64,000 bases of DNA. It comes from Leuctra nigra (taxonomy: Eukaryota; Arthropoda; Insecta; Plecoptera; Leuctridae). Location of the stretch: positions 23,858,954-23,922,953 of the forward strand of contig OW203764.1 in NCBI GenBank assembly GCA_934045905.1, in the 5' to 3' direction. The first letter of the stretch is position 1, and each line of letters starts with the position of its first letter. The notes under the pieces are model-generated. The model did no database searches. It had not been told where the DNA came from and saw only the letters and a program-made list of their open reading frames with translations. This document shows, piece by piece, positions 26,744 through 35,877 of this stretch. Both the position numbers and the translations under genes were made by a program.

Positions 26744-26936
26744 CAATAGACCACATTTTAAATTATCTAGGTAGCTCTGCTTTTCAAAAAATTTCATATG
26801 CAGTACCGTGATCCTCATATCTATTAGTGTTTTTCAACAATGGATCATAACATGAATAGATATGAGGATCACGGTACTGCATATGACATTTTTTGAAAAG
26901 CAGAGCTAACTAGATAATTTAAAATGTGGTCTATTG
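26744..26936. repeat. Near-perfect 193-bp inverted repeat (82-bp arms, 29-bp loop)
   Basis: Left arm 26,744-26,825 (starting CAATAGACCACATTTTAAAT) and right arm 26,855-26,936 are reverse complements at 80 of 82 positions by my count, with no gaps. The mismatches are at CTAGG/CTAGT and AAATTTC/AAATGTC. No terminal TIR of a known family and no clear target duplication; the flanks keep weak inverted similarity (ATTAAA...TTTAAT). Candidates are a very young fold-back MITE, an inverted duplication, or a long-hairpin RNA locus. Confidence 0.9.
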
Positions 26937-27506
26937 TTTAATGTTGCATTTAAAACATCCGTGGTGCACATTAGCAACAATTGCCTTCCAGGTCTGATTC
27001 CATCAGCGAGGGTGCGTGTTTAAAAATAATTAACACGCCAAGAACACAACCCCTTGATGGTTTGCGCGATAATGCATTGTCATTGAGCAAACGAGAGAAA
27101 ACATTCTCGGTATATTCAAGTCACAAGATAAAACAATTCGGGGAGACTTCGTTTTGAATAATCACGGCTGGCATCTATAGTCTCGTCTTATCGTTTCCAC
27201 AGAATCCTTGTGCGGTTTTTGTGACTTATAAATTTAATGTTGAGGATGTTTTGTCTATGCGATCTTTCTTCTTCGTTCTTCACGGTCAACGCAAGAATAA
27301 AGTGAACTTCTTGAAGAGTTTTAATGACGAGGGCTATACTTTGTATAATTATTCAAGATGATGTCAGTTTAACCTCAGTTCACCCTCTCAAGTTCATATT
27401 CAAATGTTGAGTTGCATCATGCAGGGTAACAGAATTTGATATTGAGGACTGTGCTTTAAATCTGTTTGGGACAATTACATGCAATGTCGAATAGAGAAAA
27501 CAACTG

Positions 27507-27630
27507 ATTACAATATTAAGTTACATATTAATATATAATAATTTAATATGTACATATTAATTATTAATCATATTAATTTAAAGCACAACTATCAATATAA
27601 ATTTTTTATTACAATATTAAGTTACACGTT
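27507..27630. repeat. AT-only block with direct and inverted repeats
   Basis: ATTACAATATTAAGTTACA occurs twice, about 100 bp apart (27,508 and 27,608), and the space between is over 85% A+T with ACATATTAA...TTAATATGT inverted pairs. It ends 20 bp before MITE copy 2. It could be matrix-attachment-like DNA or part of another decayed element. Confidence 0.6.
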
Positions 27631-27650
27631 ATCTTATAGTTATACTATAA

Positions 27651-27787
27651 GGTCAAGTTTTTCAATACTCTGCTAAAACCAGTAATTAAGTTAACACGGC
27701 CATTCTAGGAATGGCATTGGTTGTTGTCATGACAATACAGTCCTAATCAACCGTTTAAAAGTTAGCAGAGTATTGAAAGACTGGCCC
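27651..27787 (+). mobile_element. Harbinger-like MITE (copy 2)
   Basis: A 137-bp element with TIRs GGTCAAGTTTTTCAATACTC and, at the right, GAGTATTGAAAGACTGGCC, flanked on both sides by TAA (27,648-27,650 and 27,788-27,790). A TWA target duplication and TIRs opening with GGNCC fit PIF/Harbinger. The inner sequence TTCTAGGAATGGCATTGG and CATGACAATACAGTCC is shared with copies 1 and 3. Non-coding. Confidence 0.8.
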
Positions 27788-27934
27788 TAAGAGAAGAATA
27801 AAACAAATTTGAATGCATGATTGCTTTATTTGTCAAAGTAGTGCATATTTTTTTATAATTGGTATGAGCATTAATTATATATTATTTAATGTTGTGATTT
27901 TTTTTGCTAAGTTTCTATGGTCACTCACGAGATT

Positions 27935-27973
27935 GAAAATCGAATTCAATATGAATTTTGGAAACATTCCTTC
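27935..27973 (+). repeat. Short dispersed repeat, copy 1
   Basis: GAAAATCGAATTCAATATGA followed by ATTTTGGAAAC and CCTTC; it recurs at 29,367. It sits just upstream of the hAT-like satellite carrier. Confidence 0.6.
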
Positions 27974-28116
27974 AAAATGAGCAACAAAAATCATAGGTAC
28001 TTATTCTAAAATATCTCAATCACAACCCCGAAAGGAACCTGTGAACCGATGCAGCAGCAATGTTTATTGTGCGTACCACAGAGATGTGATCAGATAGACA
28101 GCTCTAGGGATGGAGA

Positions 28117-28368
28117 AAATATCGATATATCGATATATATCGATATCAAAAAAATATCGAAATATCGATACCTGAATATATTGAATATCGATATATTGAA
28201 ATATCGATATATCGAAATATTGAAATATCGATATATTGAAATATTGAAATATCGAAATATTGAAATATTGAAATATCGAAATATCGAAATATTGAAATAT
28301 CGATATATTGAAATATTGAAATATCGAAATATTGAAATATCGATATATTGAAATATCGATATATCGAA
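28117..28368 (+). repeat. Left satellite array, 8-bp unit A[A/T]ATAT[C/T]G
   Basis: After a short irregular start, from about 28,180 to 28,368 the sequence can be cut into consecutive 8-mers that vary at only two positions: AAATATCG, AAATATTG, ATATATCG and ATATATTG. The variable dinucleotide is CG or TG, never CA, on this strand. Because 8 is not a multiple of 3, all frames read through as the same 8-residue peptide repeat. Confidence 0.9.
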
Positions 28369-28599
28369 GCTTTACCGTATGATACAACTATATTCTTAAT
28401 TGAAGTTTATACCTACTATGGCAAAATAATTCATATTTGCCGTGCAGCGTTTATCACATTTTAGGACACTTTCTCAGATTATTCACATTTCTTTCTTATC
28501 TGGCCGGTGACCCTATATTTTGCAACGGCTCTGTTATTTCTATTTAAATTTTCTTTTGATTTTCCTATCAGTTTTAGGAGCAATTTAAGGCATTTATGC

Positions 28600-28988
28600 G
28601 ATATATCAATATTTCCATACCTACATCGAAATATAATATTGTCATATATCAATATTGTCATATATCAATATTTCGATATTTCAATATTTCGATATTTCAA
28701 TATTTCGATATTTCGATATTTCAATATATCGATATTTCGATATTTCAATATTTCAATATATCGATATTTCGATATTTCAATATTTCAATATATCGATATT
28801 TCAATATATCGATACTTCAATATATCGATATTTCGATATTTCAATATTTCAATATATCGATATTTCAATATATCGATACTTCAATATATCGATATTTCGA
28901 TATTTCAATATTTCAATATATCGATATATCGCGATATCGATATATCGATATATATCGATATATAAATGATATCGATAGTCGATATCAA
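28600..28988 (-). repeat. Right satellite array, reverse-complement 8-bp units with a 64-bp higher-order repeat
   Basis: Units are C[G/A]ATAT[T/A]T, the reverse complement of the left-array unit. The marker variant GATACTTC occurs at 28,811 and 28,875, exactly 64 bp (eight units) apart with the same surrounding unit order, so a 64-bp higher-order block has been duplicated. The proximal part (28,600-28,660) is irregular, containing ATTGTCATATATCA-type units. Confidence 0.85.
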
Positions 28989-29304
28989 AATCCAGGTTCG
29001 CTCCATCCCTAGACAGCTCTAGCTAATTCATTGCCCTCTAACCCGGGACACCAGGGGGACATCCGACTGCTCGTGCTTCTAGACAGAGTGTGAATAATGA
29101 ATAGGGTATTGATTGTGCTTGGAGGGTGAAGTAAGACTAACCACTTTCTCACGTGGCCTTTGGTGTCAAGTCTGACACCAACAACATGCAGGATATCTGA
29201 AGTAAACGAGTACCTACATTATGAAAATAAATACCTACTTTTTAAGATGTCTTGGAAACCAAAGATTCATTATACTTTTTACAAAATAATTTTTAAACAT
29301 AATA

Positions 29305-29409
29305 TTAAGGCCCGGTATTTTCAAAGTTGAATAACTTTGTTGAAGTTGAATAATTTTGATAACTGTGAAAATCGGATTCAAGATGAATTTTGGAAAAAAA
29401 ACTCCTTCC
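29305..29409 (+). repeat. Short dispersed repeat, copy 2, next to a GGCCCGG terminus
   Basis: Opens TTAAGGCCCGGTATTTTCAA, which looks like a Harbinger-type TIR behind a TTA, and from 29,367 repeats GAAAATCGGATTCAAGATGA as at 27.94 kb. No matching right end was found, so it may be a truncated MITE of a second family. Confidence 0.4.
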
Positions 29410-29796
29410 AAATAGTTTAATTTAGTTAATCTATTTAGTTCAATGTATAGCCGGTAATTTAGTTCGATATTAAGTAATCCGGCAAAACCTACCCTCAAAA
29501 TGGAACGCAATTGCCAATTATTTATTTAAATAAAATGTACTATCAACAAATTATCTTTTCATTTCAATACTTTCAGCGCGTATTCAGCATAATAGTACGT
29601 ATTACTAGTCGAATAACATTGAAATTTTGATTCAAGTCCAATGGGGATCAACGTTTTATCAATAATTCCAAAACGCATCAAAGCAAGAATAATCTAGTGT
29701 TTGGAATTGAAAATAGCGCTTGATTGTATTGAATGGGAAGGGGTCGAGAGGGAGGGCAGAAACCACCCCTCCAGTGTGCTAGAACTTCGAAAGGTC

Positions 29797-29814
29797 TCCG
29801 CTAGGTGGCAGTGC
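29797..29814 (+). promoter_or_regulatory. CTCF-like motif
   Basis: TCCGCTAGGTGGCAGTGC matches the long-known CTCF core CCGCNNGGNGGCAG apart from one position. Motif match only; no occupancy data. Confidence 0.4.
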
Positions 29815-30253
29815 GAGCCAGGTTATCGCTCACTGAGTGAATGTGAAGCAAACATTGGGTCTATTCTGTCCGAGCTTAATTTCCTGGCAAGCTTGGCTAA
29901 TAAACATTGTTGATTGAAGTATACGATGAAAAACAGAGACAAACAATCAATTAGTAGATTCATCCGGTTTACTTGAAAAGATGAAGTGTTAACATTTACT
30001 AAAGACTAAAATGTCAAGTGGCAAAACAATGTTCTGCACACTTTGTTGAAGATAAAAAATGTGATCACGGAGATTTTTTTTTACTTTATCGTGTGGTCAT
30101 TTCTCGACAACAATATTTCCCTAGAATTGATCTGCGGAATGTAATTTTATTTTATTTTGTGTATCGTGGTATTTGATTTTTGGCGACCGGCGAATGATTT
30201 TGATAATGATTTGGAAATGAAGATGAACAAAAGAAAAAAGGAAGGTGTGAGGA

Positions 30254-30386
30254 GGCGGTCATGGCCTATTAGTACTAAGGATCATTCCGGATTTTGCCTT
30301 TTGACTGAGGAAGCCTACGAAAAAACTTCAGTCAGATGGGCCGACCGAGGAAATCGATTTAGACCTTCGGAGTGCAAATCCACAGC
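30254..30386 (+). mobile_element. SINE-like fragment (copy 2)
   Basis: Shares GGCCTATTAGTA, ATTTTGCCTTTTGACTGAGG and CCTACGAAAAAACTT with the 3.8-kb copy and goes on with CAGATGGGCCGACCGAGGAA and CGGAGTGCAAATCCACAGC. The 97-residue open frame across it has no recognisable protein features and looks incidental. Confidence 0.45.
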
Positions 30387-32040
30387 TATATACAATTTAA
30401 TTTTCGGTTACTACAATTATTTTGGTGCAGTTCATAATTCACAAAAGTAAAAGCATGAAGATTTTTAAACTAAACAATAATTTTCTCCGTTTCACTTGTT
30501 AATTGTATTTACTTGATGTAGACATTTTAATGCAAAAGACCCAGACACTGAGATAAAATCAGAGCTTCAATTCAGAATGCTGAAGGTCTATTTAAATTAC
30601 CAAATGATTTAAACTGTGTACTAACAATTTCAGGTGATTTAAATGATCTTCAAATACTTCTTCCTCTTCACGTAAATTCTGCATGTATGTTTCATAGATG
30701 TTATCTCATCCAACAGAATAATGTCCGTGTGTAAAAGTGTTCTGCAAAGTAACTTATTTCGCTCACCACGACACCGTCCATGCTCACAGAGATTGTAAAA
30801 CGCCCAATTATGTTTTCCCTCTTCTCTAACCAACTTTCCGCAACACGCCCATCTTGTGATGTCCTCATCATTATGCACAAACATGGAGCAAATGTTCTTA
30901 GAGATGCATCTTTGTGTTTATTTGCATAAAGCATTTCAATATCAAAATAGAATCTTTTTTCTACTACTCTAATTGGATGTTAGTGAGATAAGAACGTGAC
31001 TAACATGTCATGTAAAGCTTTCATGATGGAAAACAGTTGCATGTTGCATAAATTGCAAGTTGCAATTAGTCGATACGTTGTAATTATAGTTGTATTGTTA
31101 ATTAGTAAATAAATAATAGCAATTTGAATACATTATTTCCACGTTTTATGAAATATCTATGCAGTCTATTTGACAGCGCGGTTCTGCGCATTTTAGAAAT
31201 TTTAAAATTATGTGTTACTTCTTACTACAAAATCTCGATGAATCTCGAAAAATGTAGTGCAATGCTTAAAATTCACTTGTGTTTTTTATGTGGATACATT
31301 TCATTTATACTTTAAATATACTACTATTCTACTAAAATCGCATTTTATTTCCGGGTTTTACAAATTTGCACATTCTACTTAAAACAGGTGGGAATTATTC
31401 CATACTATGGTCGGGATTAATTTGTATTCTGGCGAACAACGAATTCGAACAATACCTGCGCCTATGCATGTTATGTACAATATATATGTTTGGGCCATAC
31501 ATTTGTATAATAATAATAATTAATTAATGCAATGTATAGGGTAGCTACATGCGTACTCGTTTAAACATTTCGTTCATAAATGATGAACTTCACTTTCATT
31601 TTCTATACTGGACCGTGGGGAGTAGAAGAGGTCAGTGAAATAAATTCCGGATAAATTCACGGTACTTTTGAGTCTCATTACTTTACATCGTGCTTTACAG
31701 CCCGATCAAGGTAATGTAAATTGGCAAAACCCTCGATTACTCGCTATAAACGTGTAGTATCTTTTCAATTGGGCAATGACGTGATAATAATCACTAATCA
31801 GATAACCTTTGGAAGGGCAATTCTCCCCACTGTGACATGTCGACCTTCCAAATTTGCAATAAATCCATCATCTTGTATATTTTTATATCGGGTGGCGCCT
31901 GTCGGACCTGTATTTCTGATCAAGCCGAAATTTTAGAACGATGTGTATAGGCATATAAAAATTGATTCATGGTTAAATTTTTAATTTTTTAACAATTCCT
32001 TTTATTTTGAAGATTTCATAAATTGATTAGGTAGGTAACA

Positions 32041-32110
32041 CAAGAAACAAGAAATACACAAGAAATACACAAGAACACAAGAAATATACATTATGTACAT
32101 TATGTACATC
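32041..32110 (+). repeat. Imperfect ACACAAGAAAT and TACATTATG tandem repeats
   Basis: About five copies of a CACAAGAAATA-like unit followed by two to three TACATTATG units. Slippage-type repeat with no coding potential. Confidence 0.75.
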
Positions 32111-33236
32111 TATAATTAATCCTACTAAGCGTTGGACTTCATATCAGTAGGTTGTTTTTATGAAATATCATAAAATATAAATAATATTGAAATATTGATT
32201 TTTTTAAATGCATAATAGTAATAATTATAATGAATAATTATGATAACTGTAAATCATAACTCATACTGTGACAATGGCTTATTTACGCATTATTGCAGAA
32301 ATTTTCCAAGTCCTATCACTTGCCAAAATAATTTCAATTAAAGTCCACATTGTTCTTGAGTCAACCTTGCCCATGGATAAATCGTAGACTCATTCTGAGC
32401 AACACGAATCCACGTTATTCGTGGTGTGTGTTTTTTCTGAACGCAGCATGACGCTGAGGTAACGTCTTTGTCACGACATAATTCCATTTCCATGTTCCGT
32501 GTTTATGCAGGGAGAATACAAATAGCCATGGATTTTCGCTGGAAAAAACACTTAACAATAATAATATAATGTTGTACCTCGATGGAACACATTCAAAGCC
32601 AAACGGCACTTGTTCATGATAAATAAACAAAAAATCCAGATAAATTATGAGAGTGTTATAAAAAGCTTTATGAAGGAAATGCGACACTTTATTGGTTTAG
32701 AACGACTTAAACCAAGTTTTTCGAATAGTAAACAAAACTTTATGCACAACAATTTCACATAAAACAAGCTAACAATTTCAAAATATGATAATCTTTAAAG
32801 TGCATATCATAAACTTTATTACCCCGAATTATATACTTTATGACATATATTCTTATTTTGGTATTCTCAATAACTCCTGTTATTTTGAATGTCCATCTAA
32901 AAATATTATGTACCTACTTTTTATTTTTTTAGATTTTAATTTCTAAGCTCAATGCAAGAAACCGGATCATTTCACATTTAGAAGTGTTACATATCAAAAG
33001 CGCGTAGGAATATCTCATTAATCTTCAGCCCCCGCAGTCCAAGGTAATGAAACTAAAAACCACCATCAGTTCTACTCAATTTATCACATACCAAAAGTAG
33101 ATTATACCTTTTGACGTTACCTTAATTTCCTGTACCAACATCCTCTCACTCTCGGTACCAACTTCTATATCTGATTGAATTTTTGTTTGGCGTTGAGGCT
33201 ATGGTGGACCATGTTGTGGGGCAGTTGCCCCCGGTT

Positions 33237-33250
33237 GGGGGGGGGGGGGG
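33237..33250 (+). repeat. G14 homopolymer
   Basis: Follows GGGGCAGTTGCCCCCGGTT, a small G/C palindrome, inside a relatively GC-rich block (33,190-33,480). Confidence 0.95.
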
Positions 33251-33437
33251 CTGTTATCGCATGCCGCGGACATCCGCATCCGCCGGCGTGGGCGGACTGA
33301 AGGGCTAAAAACGAATTATCTTCGACTTTACCCCCCGTCTCAGTGACCTGTATTGCCTTAAAGGGCGGCGGGTTGAAGGGAGAGGGGAGACTCGATTAGC
33401 TAGAATGGAGTTAGTGGAAGTGTGATGCTGAGAGAGT

Positions 33438-33454
33438 GCGACATCTAGTGGCGT
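33438..33454 (+). promoter_or_regulatory. CTCF-like motif
   Basis: GCGACATCTAGTGGCGT resembles the CTCF core CCATCTAGTGGC. Same strand as the other two matches. Confidence 0.35.
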
Positions 33455-34681
33455 GACGCGAATACAAGAGTAGGCTTAGAAGCCCTTTCTCTACAGTTGG
33501 AAGTACTCGACTGAAGAGAGGTCCGTAAAATGAAAAATTTCGATGAATTTGTTCGATGGAATGTGTGAAGACTTCGTTTTTAATATCATACTTTTCTTGC
33601 AGTCTCTGTTGGTGTTTAAAAAGCATGTGGAATCAAAATTCTTAAAATGTGTGAAACAAAAGCTTTTGTATATGATATATTTCTTGTTGAGCGAGCGTTT
33701 GGCGAGCGTGCAAATCCAATATACACAGAAAAACGAATATTCCAAAGAAACCAAGATGCGATGCACTACTTCATCAATACATAAATGTTGACACATTATT
33801 TTATAATGGGTTTTGGATGTAAATTACTTTTTAAGTTCTAAACCAAGAGATGAGTAAAAAATGGCATTCCTAGTCGGGAAAAACAAGAAGGAACCGAGCA
33901 ACAGGAGGATTCTCCTAGCTGAAAGAAAAAGAAGAAAGTCTGTATATACAGCGTAACAAAACTGTGGTTTCAATTTGATCGGACGGGGTGCATTTTCACT
34001 TTTCAACCATTCAGAGGATTGAGTTCAAAAGTCATAAAAGCTTATTGTGTGTCAAGTGTCAGCTTGATCAGGGGAATGGCGTGACTTGAACAGGCGGGAC
34101 GTAAAAAGTGGAGAGAGATAAACTTGTCGAAGGAAGACGCTCTTCTCTGGTTGATAGAATTTTTTATTAGAATATTGGGAAACTTGGTAATGCAGGTGGC
34201 ATCAAAGATAACGTGTTTAGGTGTTTTAGTTAGAGTACTTCCTGGATAGTTTGGAAGATGGGGGTCGTTGTCTTCTGCTCAACTATCTTGCATTATGCTT
34301 TTAGCAGCTTAGAAGCAAGCAAAAACCCTCAGTGAGGATGTTCAGTCTCGTGATCGAGCAGTCATCTCTCGAACAAAGATGGACACTGGTTTGTTACAAT
34401 CAGGGGTCCCGGTTACAATGCCATATCAAAGAAAGAAGAACATTATATGCAATAACAATATACGCATTATGCAATACATATATCTGGCACTATAATAAAA
34501 ATACTGTAGGGGTAAATTTTAAATAATGGCCTGATTTAACGTCGCTACGAACAACAAAGTTATGGCTTTGCTTTTAACTGGTGGTATTATTTTTATTTAT
34601 TGTCAACATAGTAAAGAAATGTATGTATTTATTGTTATTATAAATATTTATCATCGAACAGAGTTTAAAAAATGAACCTTA

Positions 34682-34820
34682 GGGTCAGTCTTTCAATACT
34701 CTGCTAACTTTTAAACGGTTAATTAGGACTGTATTGTCATGTCAACAACGAATGACATTCCTAGAATGAATGTGTTAATTCTTATTTACTAGTTTTAGCA
34801 GAGATTTGACAAACGGGACC
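34682..34820 (-). mobile_element. Harbinger-like MITE (copy 3, inverted relative to copy 2)
   Basis: A 139-bp element starting GGTCAGTCTTTCAATACTC and ending AGAGATTTGACAAACGGGACC, bordered by TTA on both sides (34,679-34,681 and 34,821-34,823). Its interior is the reverse complement of copy 2. Same family, independent insertion. Confidence 0.8.
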
Positions 34821-34968
34821 TTAGTGAACCGAATCTTAGCGAAACTTCAGACCCGGCACCTCCACCAACTGTCAGGCTTATTATAATTCTGTGTACTTGA
34901 TTACTCTCCTAATCCGTCAACACAACTTGTGTAAAATAATAAAATTTATCTAGTTTAATTCAGGCTTG

Positions 34969-35877
34969 TTGAGCGAGCGTAGCGAGCGTCACCACGGTAC
35001 TCTTACGGCACTTTCTCTGTGTGTTTGTTGTTTTTTTTTTTGTGTGTTCACTGCCCAGGTCAAACGGCACAACCAATCGATCTGAAATTTTGCACATATA
35101 CTAACGTAATCTATGCGGTCCCTGGGATCGTTTTTGAACGGGCTCATGTTATTGGTTCAAATTTAAAAAAAAATATCTTTCGATTGGTAGTTCCGATCAA
35201 TTTGAAATTTTGACAAGTCATGGCGACCAACATTGTACCTAATCATACAAAGTTTCAGCCAAATCCTCCCATTGGTTAAAATTTAAAAAAATCTTTTATG
35301 TCATTTTTTAAATTTAAACTTGAACCGTATGACTGATCAACTTTAAACTTTGCATGGTCATTGGGACTAACATTATCTGCATTTTTGACAATTTTCAGAC
35401 TAATCTATGTTTAAATCCAAAAGTTATTGACGTTTTACGGACATTTTGCGTGTTGGCTGTCAAATTTCTCGAAAATGTTGATCACGGCTACTTCGACTCT
35501 TTATAGTTCCAAGGTAGTTAGAGTAGAAACTTTCAAACGTATGAAACTGATATGACCATTCAACAGATCGATCTAATATTGTGTAAGTACACACACTTTT
35601 ATCATATGAGTGGTCCCAGGTCTATTTTTTTAAAGAGATAATGTGATTTTAGAATATTAACGAGGAACAGTTCAATCAGAAAGGTTCAAAAGGTTCAAGC
35701 TTTGCATGGTTATTGGGACTAATGTTTTAGGACAATTTTGAGATTTTTATACTTGAGTCTGACGAAATTCAAGAATTATTGGCTTTTAATGATATTTTCG
35801 ATAGACATTATTTCGGTTCGAGTTGTTGCGCCTGTCCGTGCTCGCTCATCAACGCGTTACACAGAGCGTTTTCCTAG
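34969..35877 (+). mobile_element. Helentron-like non-autonomous element, copy C (inverted)
   Basis: Third full-length member, on the opposite strand to the pair at 24.6-26.4 kb. 5' end TTGAGCGAGCGTAGCGAGCG at 34,969; poly-T at about 35,029-35,041; 3' hairpin AACGC/GCGTT and CTAG at 35,874-35,877 followed by T. The three copies agree end to end, which fixes the family boundaries within a base or two. Confidence 0.75.

Larger units (their letters stand above)
28105..29011. mobile_element. hAT-like non-autonomous element carrying two inverted 8-bp satellite arrays
   Basis: A 907-bp element with terminal inverted repeats TAGGGATGGAG (28,105-28,115) and CTCCATCCCTA (29,001-29,011), flanked by a perfect 8-bp direct repeat GACAGCTC (28,097-28,104 and 29,012-29,019). 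An 8-bp target duplication with TIRs beginning YAGGG is characteristic of hAT transposons. Inside, an array of 8-bp AT-rich units runs inward from the left end, a mirror-image array runs inward from the right, and about 230 bp of unrelated single-copy sequence separates them. There is no transposase; long frames on both strands are translations of the satellite. The two arrays could fold into a giant hairpin. Confidence 0.85.
29410..34678. other. Non-coding AT-rich DNA
   Basis: Contains the SINE-like copy 2, two CTCF-like motifs, the G14 run and small tandem repeats. At 33,690 TTGTTGAGCGAGCGTTTGGC resembles the 5' end of the Helentron-like family, without further similarity downstream. No gene. 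Confidence 0.6.

Noticed and set aside
28049..29012. Several 100-152-codon frames on both strands rich in Ile, Ser, Phe, Tyr and Arg
   Set aside because: They are translations of the 8-bp satellite, which is free of stops in several frames; no start context or domain.
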